From the NCBI GenBank assembly GCA_019931185.1, contig JAINDK010000025.1:1-64000 (forward strand): a stretch of 64,000 bases of DNA. The letters are read 5' to 3'. The stretch is from Bryobacter sp. CoA8 C33 (lineage in GTDB: Bacteria; Acidobacteriota; Terriglobia; Bryobacterales; Bryobacteraceae). The translations under genes were made by a program, and so were the position numbers. Positions 51,683 to 60,560 of the stretch are shown piece by piece (position 1 is the first letter of the stretch; each line of letters starts with the position of its first letter). The notes beneath the pieces are model-generated. The model was not told the origin of the DNA. It saw nothing but the letters and a program-made list of their open reading frames with translations, and did no database searches.

Positions 51683-52378
51683 TTACGGATTCGGCTTGTC
51701 GTTGCGCATCTCTGGCAGCTCCAGCATATAACCCACTCCCCTCACCGTGTGGATCATTTTCGCCGGATACTGGTCGTCCACCTTCGAACGCAGATGCCGT
51801 ATGTACACGTCCACGATGTTCGTCAACCCGTCATAATCCATGTCCCAAACATGCTCGACGATCATTGTTCGCGATAGCGGACGCCCCTTGTTCCGCATCA
51901 GATATTCCAAGATCGAAAATTCCTTCGGCGCCAGGTCGATATTGTCTCCCGCCCGTACCACCTTGCGCCGGATGCAGTCCAAGGACAAATCTCCCACCGT
52001 CAGCTTTTCCGGTGTCGGCTGTCCCCGCCGCAACAATACCCTCACCCGCGCCAGCAGCTCCACAAACGCGAACGGCTTTGTTAAATAGTCGTCCGCCCCT
52101 AACTCCAGCCCCTTCACCCGGTCCTCCACCGCCCCTCGTGCACTCAAAATCAGTACCGGCGGGTTCGTCTTCCGGTTCCGGATCTTCTCAAGTACCTTCA
52201 GCCCGTCCATGTCCGGCAGCATCATGTCAAGCGTGATCAGGTCATAATCCGCGGCATGCACCATGTCCAGCGCCGATTGCCCGTCCGGTGCGATGTCGAC
52301 GCTGTACCCGGCGCTCTCAAGGCCCCGGCCGAGAAAATCAGCGATTCTTTTTTCGTCTTCGACAACTAGAATGCGCAT
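51683..52378 (-). CDS. OmpR/PhoB-family response regulator
   Basis: The 231-residue regulator has a receiver domain with VVEDEKR and phospho-acceptor Asp51 in LITLDMMLPDMDG, Lys in YLTKPF, and a C-terminal winged helix with FSILEYLMRNKGRPLSR, VDVYIRHLRSKV and TVRGVGYML. It is transcribed first in the operon, followed by its kinase, the STAS protein, the thioredoxin-like protein and probably the small membrane protein. A consensus TTGACA lies on the - strand at 52404-52409 in the 43-bp gap before it, but no matching -10 box is clear. Confidence 0.96.
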   Translation of the reverse strand: MRILVVEDEKRIADFLGRGLESAGYSVDIAPDGQSALDMVHAADYDLITLDMMLPDMDGLKVLEKIRNRKTNPPVLILSARGAVEDRVKGLELGADDYLTKPFAFVELLARVRVLLRRGQPTPEKLTVGDLSLDCIRRKVVRAGDNIDLAPKEFSILEYLMRNKGRPLSRTMIVEHVWDMDYDGLTNIVDVYIRHLRSKVDDQYPAKMIHTVRGVGYMLELPEMRNDKPNP

Positions 52379-52421
52379 GCGAAACTTGTTTCTAAATTAG
52401 CACTGTCAATACTTTAAGCAC

Positions 52422-53285
52422 CTAAAGTTTTTGTAATGCTGCTCGCTCGAGCAACACTCCATACACGGCCAGACTAACAACATACGCTCCGCCCGCCAAT
52501 CCCAAATACACCCACTCCCCCCGGCTCGCCGCGATCCCACAAGAAAACAGGCCGATTACCTGAAAAAAACCGTGCGGAAAAAAATGCCCCCCCATGAATC
52601 GCCAGCCTACTCCGTCCTTCGGCCCCAACACGCTTATGTGATGCCCCACCGCCAGTGCCGCCAGCATCCCCGCCAGCCCCGCTACCGGCTCGACCCCCAC
52701 CGTCAGTACCACCCCCATTCCCAATAGCGTCAGGCTTTTCCTGGCCAGAATCCAAACCCCTCCCCGCGAGCTTAGTCGCCATCGCGCTCTCCCCGCGTAT
52801 CCATCCAGCGCAAACAAACTTTGCCCTAGCGTGCTCAGTGCCAACACCACCAATAGCGCCAGTACGGGTAGGGCATCCGCTTGTGGTTCGGGGTATAGGT
52901 ATCGGTACCCCAGCCCGCTCAACGCCATCAACCCAGCCAGTACAAAGTCGAGCGTTCTCACGTATTGCCGCAATTCGAGCGTCGGCAGCAGGTTCCACAA
53001 CCACGGCGCCGCCTGCATCTCCGGCCGCGAAAACATGCGCAGCCCCCGCTCGCTCCGGCGCGAGAGAGGCCAAAGCCGCAGCCGCTGCGCCGGGATCCGC
53101 GCAAACGGCGCCGCCAGCACCGGCGCCAGCACAATCCCCCCCAGCACCATCCAGATAAATCCCACTGCCTCCGGCTGCATCGACAGCAGCAGCACCAGAT
53201 AGAAAAAGTTGTTTCCTTCAATCGAGTTCAGCGTCCGGATCTCGCGCCATGTGCTCACGCCCAGCGCCCGCAATAACGCCAGCAC
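52422..53285 (-). CDS. Integral membrane protein, probable ABC permease partner
   Basis: The 287-residue protein has about seven hydrophobic segments and no recognised soluble domain. It starts with GTG immediately after the ABC ATPase stop (TAAGTG), which makes it the likely membrane component of that transporter. Its sequence does not show motifs of common permease families; two basic loops (residues 60-85 and 165-175) may face the cytoplasm. A 6-bp palindrome overlapping the stop codon (52411-52428) has a T run only on the + strand. Transport substrate unknown. Confidence 0.7.
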   Translation of the reverse strand: MLALLRALGVSTWREIRTLNSIEGNNFFYLVLLLSMQPEAVGFIWMVLGGIVLAPVLAAPFARIPAQRLRLWPLSRRSERGLRMFSRPEMQAAPWLWNLLPTLELRQYVRTLDFVLAGLMALSGLGYRYLYPEPQADALPVLALLVVLALSTLGQSLFALDGYAGRARWRLSSRGGVWILARKSLTLLGMGVVLTVGVEPVAGLAGMLAALAVGHHISVLGPKDGVGWRFMGGHFFPHGFFQVIGLFSCGIAASRGEWVYLGLAGGAYVVSLAVYGVLLERAALQKL

Positions 53286-54008
53286 TTAGAACCACTCCAG
53301 GTCCGGCAATGCCTGTGCCTTCACCACGTCCAGATAATGATCCCGCAACTCCCCGGCCTTTACTTCCCGCTTCCGCCACACCACCCTGCCGTGGTCGAGC
53401 AGCACCACCTCATCGGCCAGCCGCTCCACATGCAGCAACATGTGCGAGGAAACAATCATCCCCACCCCCCGCTGCTTCAACATCCGCAGCAGCGCCAGCA
53501 CCGTCTCGCACGACGCCGGGTCCAACCCCTCGAAGGGCTCGTCCAGGATCAGCACCTTCGGCCCATGCAATAACGCCAGCGCCAGCGCCGTCTTCTTTCT
53601 CATCCCATACGAACACGCTGCCGCATACCGCCCCCGCCCCGCCTCAAGCCCCAGCAAACCCAACAGTTCCTTTACCCGCTTCCCTCCTCCTCCCACTTCA
53701 TAAAGATCCGCCGACAGCCGCAGGTGCTCCTCCACCGTCAGCGCGTCAAATAACCCCAAATGCTCCGGCAAAACCCCGATCCGTCTCCGCCACTCCCGCT
53801 TGGCTGTCCCCGGGTGTTCTCCCATCACTAACACCTCCCCCGCCGCTTCCGTCTCAAACCCGCTCAGCACCTTCAGCAGTGAACTCTTGCCCGCCCCGTT
53901 TGGTCCCACCAGTACCGCCGCTTCTCCCTCTCTCACCTCGAGATCCAATTCCGCGAGCGCGCGAAAATCCCCGTACTGTATCCCAACCGATTTGCAACTG
54001 ATCAGCAT
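53286..54008 (-). CDS. ABC transporter ATP-binding protein
   Basis: The 240-residue ATPase has Walker A VGPNGAGKSS near residue 35, the signature region CSYGMRKKTALALAL, a variant of LSGGQ, and Walker B VLILDEPFEGLDP with the H-loop in IVSSHMLLH. The YGMRKK signature is typical of ATPases in ABC-2 type exporters. The ATG at 54008 is chosen because AGGA lies just upstream and the conserved domain starts there; the longer frame is not supported. It should energise the membrane protein encoded directly downstream. The 84-bp gap to the divergent bactofilin gene holds both promoters. Confidence 0.9.
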   Translation of the reverse strand: MLISCKSVGIQYGDFRALAELDLEVREGEAAVLVGPNGAGKSSLLKVLSGFETEAAGEVLVMGEHPGTAKREWRRRIGVLPEHLGLFDALTVEEHLRLSADLYEVGGGGKRVKELLGLLGLEAGRGRYAAACSYGMRKKTALALALLHGPKVLILDEPFEGLDPASCETVLALLRMLKQRGVGMIVSSHMLLHVERLADEVVLLDHGRVVWRKREVKAGELRDHYLDVVKAQALPDLEWF

Positions 54009-54092
54009 AGTCCTATTTTCATTTGCTTTGGAGGCGCGCGATTCGCTAGCCTTTTTACTGAAACGTAATCCTCTCACAGGAGTCCCCCCGTC

Positions 54093-54623
54093 ATGTGGAA
54101 TCGCCGTAAAGAAGAAGAAACAGCCACCCGTCCCTCCCCCTCATCCCCCATGAATGAAGGTGTGCCCATGCAAACCATGCCCTCCCGTCCCGATTATGAC
54201 GCCCCCGTTGCCGCCCGCACCGCCACCATCGGAAAAGGCGTCTCCATCACCGGTCAGATCCACTCCAAGGAAGACCTCATCATCGACGGCGAGATCGATG
54301 GCTCCATCGAGGCCCATGAACATAAGCTCACCATCGGCCCCAACGCCAAGGTCAAGGCCGGCATCAAAGCTAAGGACATCGTTGTCTATGGCGCCGTCCA
54401 GGGTAACGTCGAAGCTACCGATAAAACCGAAATCCGCAAGGAAGCCCGCCTGGTCGGCGACATCAAGACTGCCCGCATCCAGATCGAAGATGGCGCTCTC
54501 TTCAAAGGCTCCATCGATATCGTCCGCCTCGAACCCAAACCCGCTCCCAAGGCCCAACCCGCTCCCCAGGCCGTGCCTTCCCAAACCCTGGCGGCCTCCG
54601 CCGGCGGAGGCGACAAGAAGTAA
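54093..54623 (+). CDS. Bactofilin
   Basis: Bactofilins are polymer-forming cytoskeletal proteins that organise envelope enzymes. The 176-residue protein has a disordered N terminus, a central right-handed beta-helix with hexapeptide-like repeats starting ATIGKGVSITGQIHSKEDLI, then DGEIDGSIEAHEHKLTIGPNAKVKAGIKAKDIVVYG and GNVEATDKTEIRKEARLVGDI, and a Pro/Ala-rich tail. AGGAG is 10 nt before the start. It opens a + strand run with a methyltransferase-like protein and a LolC/E-type permease. Confidence 0.93.
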   Translation: MWNRRKEEETATRPSPSSPMNEGVPMQTMPSRPDYDAPVAARTATIGKGVSITGQIHSKEDLIIDGEIDGSIEAHEHKLTIGPNAKVKAGIKAKDIVVYGAVQGNVEATDKTEIRKEARLVGDIKTARIQIEDGALFKGSIDIVRLEPKPAPKAQPAPQAVPSQTLAASAGGGDKK

Positions 54624-54640
54624 GCTGGTATCTGTACTCG

Positions 54641-55375
54641 ATGGCGAATCCCTTTAAGGCATTTTTTCGGGCCGTTCGCGGAACTGAGGATACGGAATCC
54701 AGCCTCCGCCCCCCGCGCCCTCCTATGGTTCCCATCCCTGGCCCCGAGCCCCCTGCTCCTATCGCCCCGCCCGCTTCCCTCGCCAAGCCGGCGCCCATCT
54801 CCCGCCACAGCCCCGCGTTGCGGCAGTTCGTCAGCTCCCTCGATCCCTCGCGCGACCTCCGCCTGCTCGACCTCGGCGGCGCCAACTCCGCCAATATCGC
54901 CTTCATGACCCATCTCGGCACTCGCCTCTATTCCGAGGACTTCTTCGCCACCCTCGAGGATTGTTTCGGCGATGGCGATTTCTACGAAAATCAGCGCGAT
55001 CCCGCCCGCGTCGACAGCTTCCTCATCCAAACCTTCTCCGACCAGCGCGGCCCCTTCGATGGCGCCCTCGTCTGGGATTGCCTCCAGTTCCTTCGCCCCA
55101 GTCTCCTCGAGCGTACCATCGACCATCTCCACCGTGTCCTCGAACCCGGCGCCCACATCCTCGCCTACTTCTACGCCAAGGATCGCGCCTCCCTCGTGCC
55201 CCAGTTCCAATTCAAGATCCAGGATCAACACTCCCTCCTGCTCGAACAACGCGGCGAGATGCCCCCCGGTCAAAACTTCACCAACCGCAATATCGAACGG
55301 CTCTTTGACGATTTCGCCGCCGTCAAGTTCTTCCTCACTCGCGACAATATCCGCGAAGTCCTGGTCCGCCGCTAA
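54641..55375 (+). CDS. Methyltransferase-like protein with Pro-rich N terminus
   Basis: The 244-residue protein has a Pro-rich, probably disordered stretch (residues 20-55) before a domain with LRLLDLGGANSANIAFM, resembling motif I of Rossmann SAM methyltransferases, and FDGALVWDCLQFLRPSLLERTIDHLHRVLEPGAHIL, matching the motif IV and post-motif helices. A glycine-rich GxGxG loop is not complete, so methyl transfer is uncertain. It is encoded 17 bp after the bactofilin and 2 bp before the permease, and may be recruited to the bactofilin scaffold. Confidence 0.65.
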   Translation: MANPFKAFFRAVRGTEDTESSLRPPRPPMVPIPGPEPPAPIAPPASLAKPAPISRHSPALRQFVSSLDPSRDLRLLDLGGANSANIAFMTHLGTRLYSEDFFATLEDCFGDGDFYENQRDPARVDSFLIQTFSDQRGPFDGALVWDCLQFLRPSLLERTIDHLHRVLEPGAHILAYFYAKDRASLVPQFQFKIQDQHSLLLEQRGEMPPGQNFTNRNIERLFDDFAAVKFFLTRDNIREVLVRR

Positions 55376-55377
55376 CT

Positions 55378-56610
55378 GTGTCCTTCGAGCTCTTCGTCGC
55401 CCGCCGTTACCTCCAGGCCAAGCGCCGCCAGTCCGCCGTCTCCCTCATTTCCGCCCTTTCCGTAGCCGGTGTCGCCGCCGGCGTCATGGCCCTCGTCATC
55501 GCCATCGGCATCAACAACGGCTTCCGCGTCACCCTCCAGAAAAATCTCCTCGGCGCTACTGCCCATGTCACCATCACTGAACGCGCTCCCGGCGAAGGTA
55601 TCGCCGCCTGGCGCGGACTCTCGCAACGCCTCTCCGCCCTGCCCGGCGCCCTCGACGCCTCTCCCGCCCTCTACGAAAAAGTCTTCCTCAGTGCCGGCGG
55701 CTCCAGCACCGGCGCCATTCTGAAGGGCGTCGACTTGTCCAACCCCCGCGTTGCCTCCAGTCTCGCCCCCTTCGTCCGCACCGGCAGCCTCGACAAACTT
55801 TCAGAATCTCCCCAGGATCCCCCCTGGATTCTCCTCGGCAACAAAATGGCCCAAACCCTCGGCCTCCGCCCCGGCAATTACATCCAGGTCATCAACCCCC
55901 TCGGGGAACTCACCCCCTTCGGCCCGCGCCCCAGCTACCACCGCCTCCGCATCGCTGGCACGATCGAAACCGGCTTCTACGACGTCGATTCCAACTTCGC
56001 CTTCCTCGCCCTCCCCCAGCTCCAGCGCATCATGTCCACCGGCGATGTCGTCAATGCCATCGAAATCCGCATCGCCGACCTAAACGCCGCCGAACCTTTC
56101 GCCGACTCGGCCCAGCGCCTGCTCGGCAACCAATTCCTCGCCACCCACTGGATGGACCAGAACCGCCAACTCCTCGGCGCCCTCCGCATGGAACGTATTG
56201 TCAGCCTCATCACCATCGGCCTCATCCAACTCGTCGCCGCCCTAAACATCTTCATCACCCTCGTCATGATGGTCATGGAAAAACAACGTGACATCGCCAT
56301 CCTCCTCGCCATGGGCGCCCGCACCAGCCAGATCCGCCTCATCTTCATGCTCCAGGGCCTCCTCATCGGCGCCGTTGGTTCCGCCGCCGGCCTCGTCCTC
56401 GGCTTCGGCCTCAGCTACCTCGCCGATCACTACCGCTGGATCCAACTCTCCGAAGAGATCTACTCCATCCCCTACGTCCCCTTTCTGCCCAATCCCCTCG
56501 ATTCTCTTTGGATTGTAGGCTTCGCCCTCCTCGTCTCCTTCCTCGCCACCCTCTATCCCGCCCGCTCCGCCTCCCGTGTTGCGCCCGCCGAGGCGCTGCG
56601 TTATGAATAA
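55378..56610 (+). CDS. LolC/LolE-type ABC permease
   Basis: The 410-residue protein has an N-terminal helix (about 22-46), a large periplasmic MacB-like domain, and three C-terminal helices containing VMMVMEKQRDIAILLAMGARTSQI, the coupling-helix motif of LolCDE permeases. LolCDE extracts mature lipoproteins from the inner membrane for delivery by LolA. The start is GTG. No LolD ATPase gene is beside it; the ATPase at 53286-54008 faces the other way and has another partner. It overlaps nothing and is followed after 3 bp by a small secreted protein gene. Confidence 0.88.
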   Translation: MSFELFVARRYLQAKRRQSAVSLISALSVAGVAAGVMALVIAIGINNGFRVTLQKNLLGATAHVTITERAPGEGIAAWRGLSQRLSALPGALDASPALYEKVFLSAGGSSTGAILKGVDLSNPRVASSLAPFVRTGSLDKLSESPQDPPWILLGNKMAQTLGLRPGNYIQVINPLGELTPFGPRPSYHRLRIAGTIETGFYDVDSNFAFLALPQLQRIMSTGDVVNAIEIRIADLNAAEPFADSAQRLLGNQFLATHWMDQNRQLLGALRMERIVSLITIGLIQLVAALNIFITLVMMVMEKQRDIAILLAMGARTSQIRLIFMLQGLLIGAVGSAAGLVLGFGLSYLADHYRWIQLSEEIYSIPYVPFLPNPLDSLWIVGFALLVSFLATLYPARSASRVAPAEALRYE

Positions 56611-56613
56611 CCA

Positions 56614-57045
56614 ATGCTCTCCCTCTCCCTGCTTCTGCTCCTGAGCCTCGATGACCGCGCCCTCGGCGCTTGGCGCTTCCTCCCCGCCGAATCCCGCTAC
56701 GAGAGCGCTCCCGCCCCCCGCCAATCCCAGCGCCAATGGGTCGCCGACGGCGATTGGGTTCGCTTCCTCCACGATGGCGTCAGTGCCGACGGCAAGCCCT
56801 TTCACACCGAGTTCCGCGCCCGCTACGACGGCAAGCCCTACCCCTTCACCGGCGGCACCCTCTATGATCACGTCGCCCTCTTCTGGCGCAATGCCTCCCG
56901 CCTCGATCAGGTCTTCACTAAACAAGGCGCCGTTACCGTCCGCGCCCGCCGCACCATCTCCCGCGACGGGCGCCGCATGACCATCGACGCCCGCGGCAAA
57001 GGCTTCCGCAACAAGCTCGTCTACGAGCGCTTACCCCTCCCCTGA
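56614..57045 (+). CDS. Small secreted hypothetical protein, 143 residues
   Basis: Unrecognised protein with a short signal peptide (MLSLSLLLLLSLDDRALG). The mature part, about 125 residues, is basic and predicted beta-rich, with GAWRFLPAESRYESAP at its start, a pattern seen in short periplasmic proteins of Acidobacteriota, and a C-terminal VTVRARRTISRDGRRMTIDARGK strand pair. It follows the LolC-like gene by 3 bp and probably shares its transcript. The end overlaps the convergent rmuC gene by 15 bp. Confidence 0.75.
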   Translation: MLSLSLLLLLSLDDRALGAWRFLPAESRYESAPAPRQSQRQWVADGDWVRFLHDGVSADGKPFHTEFRARYDGKPYPFTGGTLYDHVALFWRNASRLDQVFTKQGAVTVRARRTISRDGRRMTIDARGKGFRNKLVYERLPLP

Positions 57046-58029
57046 TTCCCCCGCCACCATCGGCTTCTCTTCCACATTCCGCAGCCGCCTCTCGATCACC
57101 CTCGTCCGCGTCTCAGCTTCCTCGATCGTCTTCGCCGCCCCCTCCAGCTTCTCTTTCACCTTTCCCAGCACCGTGTGGTACTTCAGAAATTCCGCCTTCA
57201 CTACCCCCAACAACTCCCACACCTCGCTCGAACGCTTCTGTATCGCCAGCGTCCGAAAACCCATTTGCAGGCTGTTCAACAATGCCAATAAAGTCGACGG
57301 CCCCGCCAGTAATACCTTCTGTTCCCGCTGCACTTGGTCGACAAATTGCGTCCGCCGCATCAACTCCGCGTACAATCCCTCCGTCGGTAAAAACACAATC
57401 GCGAAATCCGTCGTCCGCGGCGGCGCTACATACTTCTCCCGCACGCTCCGGGCAAACTGATACACCCTCGCCTCCAGATCCCGCAACGCCTTCTCCACCC
57501 CCGCCCCATCCGCCGCTTCCGAAGCCTCCACCAGCCGCTGATAATCCTCGAGCGGAAACTTCGCGTCCACCGGCAGCCATACCGGTTCATCCGTCCCCGG
57601 CAGCCGAATCGCATACTCCACTCGCTCCCGCGTCCCCGTCACCCCCACATTCGCTTCATACTGTTCTGGCGTCAATACCTGCTCGAGCAGCGCCCCCAGT
57701 TGCACCTCCCCCCACACTCCCCTCGTCTTCACATTCCCCAGGATCTTCTTCAGATCCATTACCCCCGTCGAAAGCGTCTGCACTTCCCCCAGGCTGCGGT
57801 GCAACTGCTCCAGCCTCTGGCTCACAGCCTGAAAACTCTCCGCCAGCCTCCGGTCGAGCGTCGCCTGCAGCTTCTCGTCCACCGTCGCCCGGATCTCCTC
57901 CAACTGCTTGCCGTTCTCCGCCCGCAGCCTCCAGAATTCCTCGAGCAACACCCGCGTCCCATCCGGCCGCAACAACACAATCAGTTGCAGCAGAATCACC
58001 ACACCCACCAGTCCATACACATACTCCAT
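57031..58029 (-). CDS. rmuC: DNA recombination protein RmuC
   Basis: RmuC limits inversions and other rearrangements in E. coli; its domain is a restriction-endonuclease-like fold. The 332-residue protein has an N-terminal membrane helix (residues 3-21), a coiled-coil stretch (30-100) and the RmuC core with GNVKTRGVWGEVQLGALLEQVL, LPVDAKFPLEDY (candidate catalytic Asp and Lys), and VFLPTEGLYAEL. Helical C-terminal residues 270-320 are also coiled coil. Its 3' end overlaps the secreted protein gene; it lies 3 bp after the upstream hypothetical gene. Confidence 0.93.
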   Translation of the reverse strand: MEYVYGLVGVVILLQLIVLLRPDGTRVLLEEFWRLRAENGKQLEEIRATVDEKLQATLDRRLAESFQAVSQRLEQLHRSLGEVQTLSTGVMDLKKILGNVKTRGVWGEVQLGALLEQVLTPEQYEANVGVTGTRERVEYAIRLPGTDEPVWLPVDAKFPLEDYQRLVEASEAADGAGVEKALRDLEARVYQFARSVREKYVAPPRTTDFAIVFLPTEGLYAELMRRTQFVDQVQREQKVLLAGPSTLLALLNSLQMGFRTLAIQKRSSEVWELLGVVKAEFLKYHTVLGKVKEKLEGAAKTIEEAETRTRVIERRLRNVEEKPMVAGESGEG

Positions 58030-58032
58030 GCC

Positions 58033-58635
58033 TTAGTACATCTCCAGCACCGTGCTCGCCCCTTCTCGCAGGCTCGGAATCGTCAGCTTCGTCCCCGTGC
58101 GGCGGTAAGGCCCCTCCGCCTTCTTCCCGTCCGGAAAGCGGATCGTCATCCGGCCGTCGCTAATGCTAAACTTCCCCTGCATCGATTCCACCGCCATAAT
58201 GAACAAACAGCGCCCGTCTGGATAAAAGAAATACAAAGTCGGACACTTCTTTCCTTTGAAATCTTGCATTGCGTTCCATTGCCCCACCAGCCTCCCCCCG
58301 CCCTTCTGCATTCCCCCTGCCCGCGCCAACTCAACAAGCGTTCTGCCCCCTTGCTTCAGTCTTAACCAGCCCGGCGTCGAAAAGTCCATCTGCATCCGGT
58401 TCGGGGGCCCACCTTCGGTGAGCGGCGGCAGCAACACATCCTGCCCCTCCTCCCGATAGCGGCCCGGCGCCAGCGGCCCCATGGAAACTCCCACCACTCC
58501 CCCGCTTCCAAAGGAATATATGGCCCCTATTCCTTCCTTCGATACCTGCGCCGTCCGCCACCGTCCATCCAACTCCTTCGGTACCGCCTGCGCCGCGGCG
58601 ATCGCAACAAACCCAAATAGTGCTATCAGCTTCAT
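58033..58635 (-). CDS. Secreted hypothetical protein, 200 residues
   Basis: Unrecognised. A signal peptide (MKLIALFGFVAIAAAQA) precedes a beta-rich domain that begins LDGRWRTAQVSKEGIGAIYSFG, a lipocalin- or DUF-like opening for small periplasmic proteins, and ends with RRTGTKLTIPSL. An AAAGAG stands just before the ATG at 58635, which is preferred over an upstream ATG 18 bp earlier. Three cysteines are not obvious; one pair occurs in KKCPTLYFFYPDGRC. It is transcribed just ahead of rmuC. A 41-bp gap separates it from the divergent asparagine synthase gene. Confidence 0.75.
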   Translation of the reverse strand: MKLIALFGFVAIAAAQAVPKELDGRWRTAQVSKEGIGAIYSFGSGGVVGVSMGPLAPGRYREEGQDVLLPPLTEGGPPNRMQMDFSTPGWLRLKQGGRTLVELARAGGMQKGGGRLVGQWNAMQDFKGKKCPTLYFFYPDGRCLFIMAVESMQGKFSISDGRMTIRFPDGKKAEGPYRRTGTKLTIPSLREGASTVLEMY

Positions 58636-58676
58636 CTCTTTTATCCTATCCACCCCGCTCCTGCGACACTGTAGAA

Positions 58677-60560
58677 ATGTGCGGAATCGCCGGCTACACC
58701 CACTTCGGCCAACACGCTGAAACCAGCCGCATCCAATCGATGACCCGCTCCATCACCCACCGCGGCCCCGACCAACAAGGCTCCTGGTCCGATGCCACCC
58801 TCTCCCTCGGCGCCGTCCGCCTCAAAATCATCGACCTTTCCGGCGGCAACCAGCCCATCCTCGCCGAAGACGGCCAATCCGTCATCGTCTTCAACGGCGA
58901 GGTCTATAACTTCGCCTCCCTCCGTGACGAACTCTCCGCCCTCGGCCACCGCTTCCGCTCCCACTGCGACACCGAAGTCGTCCTCGAGGCCTACCGCCAA
59001 TGGGGCCCCGCCAGCTTCAAAAAACTCCGCGGCATGTTCGCCTTCGCCATCTGGGACCTCCGCCTCCAGGAACTCTTCCTCGTCCGCGACCGCATCGGCA
59101 TCAAACCTCTTTACTACTACCAGCACCAGCAACAACTCATCTTCGGCTCCGAACTCAAGGTCCTCTTCGACCACCCCGCCGTCCTCCGCCACCTCGACCC
59201 CGAAGCCCTTACCTACTACCTCTCGCTCAACTACGTCCCCCAACCCCATACCCTCATCGCCGGCATCAGAAAGCTCCGCCCCGGCTGCTTCCTCCACTGG
59301 CGCCAGGGCCGCCTCACACAAGAGCCCTATTGGAATCTCGAACTCCAGCCCGACAACACCATCTCTCTCGACGACGCCAAGTCCCAACTCCACACCCTCC
59401 TCTTCTCGAGCGTCTCCGAACAACTCGTCTCCGATGTCCCCCTCGGCATCTGGGCCTCGGGTGGGCTCGATTCCACCACCATCCTCCACTACGCCGCCCA
59501 AGCCTCCTCCCAGCGCCTCAAAACCTTCTCCGTCTCCTTCACCGGCCGCAGCTTCGACGAATCCCCCTGGTTCCGCGAAGTCGCCCGCGTCTACTCCACC
59601 GATCACCACGAGTTCGACGTCAACCCCGCCTCCGGCCTCATCGAGGCCATCCACGATCTCTCCTACTATTCCGACGAACCCAGCGCCGACGCCGGCGCCC
59701 TCCCCGTCTGGTTCCTCTCCCGCATGACCCGCCGCCACGTCACCGTCGCCCTCAGCGGCGAGGGCGCCGACGAACTCTTCGCCGGCTACCAGACCTATCT
59801 CGCCGATTCCTACGCCACTCGCGCCCGCGCCATCCCCCCCTTGCTCCGCCGCGCCGCCCTCTCCCTGCTCCACCTCTGGCCCGCCTCCAACGACAAGATC
59901 AGCCTCGAATACAAAGCCAAACGCTTCCTCGCCGGCTCCCTCGAGTCCCCCGAAAACGCCCACCTCTTCTGGAACGGCACAAACTCCCTCGCCGAAAAAC
60001 AGGCCCTCGCCCCCCACATCCCCCACCGTCCCCCCGCCGACCTCTACCGCCGCCTCCCCACGGAAAGCTCTACCGTCGGCGCCCTCAACCGCCACCTCTG
60101 GCTCGACCAGACCTTCTATCTCCCCGACGACATCCTCTACAAGTGCGACCGCATGTCCATGGCCCACTCCCTCGAGGTCCGTCCCCCCTTCCTCGACCAC
60201 CGCATCATCGAGTTCGCCGCCCGCCTCCCCGAACACCTCAAGCTCCACAACGGCACTCTCAAATATGTCCTCCGCCAACTCGTCCGCGACAAGGTTCCCC
60301 CCAGCGTCCTCTCCCGCTCCAAGCAGGGCTTCGACATCCCCACCCACCACTGGTTCCGCACCATTCTCCGCCCCCTGCTCGAGGACACCCTCAGCGAATC
60401 CAACCTCCGCCTCTCCGGCCTCTTCGACCCCGCCGCCGTCCGCGCTTTAATCGCCCGCCACCAATCCCGCCGCACCAACGCCGGCTACACCCTCTGGGGT
60501 CTTCTCACTCTCTTCCTGTGGATGAAACGATGGAATATCCAACCCGCCACTACACTCTAA
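58677..60560 (+). CDS. asnB: Asparagine synthase (glutamine-hydrolysing)
   Basis: The 627-residue enzyme makes asparagine or amidates another carboxylate, using glutamine and ATP. Its N-terminal Ntn glutaminase begins at Cys2 (MCGIAGY) and has THRGPDQQG and FNGEVYN; the C-terminal synthetase has the PP-loop SGGLDSTTIL, VALSGEGADELFAGY and the conserved CDRMSMAHSLEVRPPFLDH. It starts at the ATG directly before the Cys. Members beside glycosyltransferases often act in polysaccharide or peptide modification rather than asparagine supply; here the next gene is a GT39 transferase overlapping it by 31 bp. Confidence 0.93.
   Translation: MCGIAGYTHFGQHAETSRIQSMTRSITHRGPDQQGSWSDATLSLGAVRLKIIDLSGGNQPILAEDGQSVIVFNGEVYNFASLRDELSALGHRFRSHCDTEVVLEAYRQWGPASFKKLRGMFAFAIWDLRLQELFLVRDRIGIKPLYYYQHQQQLIFGSELKVLFDHPAVLRHLDPEALTYYLSLNYVPQPHTLIAGIRKLRPGCFLHWRQGRLTQEPYWNLELQPDNTISLDDAKSQLHTLLFSSVSEQLVSDVPLGIWASGGLDSTTILHYAAQASSQRLKTFSVSFTGRSFDESPWFREVARVYSTDHHEFDVNPASGLIEAIHDLSYYSDEPSADAGALPVWFLSRMTRRHVTVALSGEGADELFAGYQTYLADSYATRARAIPPLLRRAALSLLHLWPASNDKISLEYKAKRFLAGSLESPENAHLFWNGTNSLAEKQALAPHIPHRPPADLYRRLPTESSTVGALNRHLWLDQTFYLPDDILYKCDRMSMAHSLEVRPPFLDHRIIEFAARLPEHLKLHNGTLKYVLRQLVRDKVPPSVLSRSKQGFDIPTHHWFRTILRPLLEDTLSESNLRLSGLFDPAAVRALIARHQSRRTNAGYTLWGLLTLFLWMKRWNIQPATTL

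Noticed and set aside
52411-52428. Small palindrome with T run as a terminator
   Set aside because: The T run lies on the + strand, where no gene ends; on the - strand it overlaps a stop codon without a T tract.
59000-60529. Long + strand frame upstream of the GT39 gene
   Set aside because: It is an out-of-frame shadow of asnB; translation is Pro/Arg-rich with no domain, caused by the C-rich strand.
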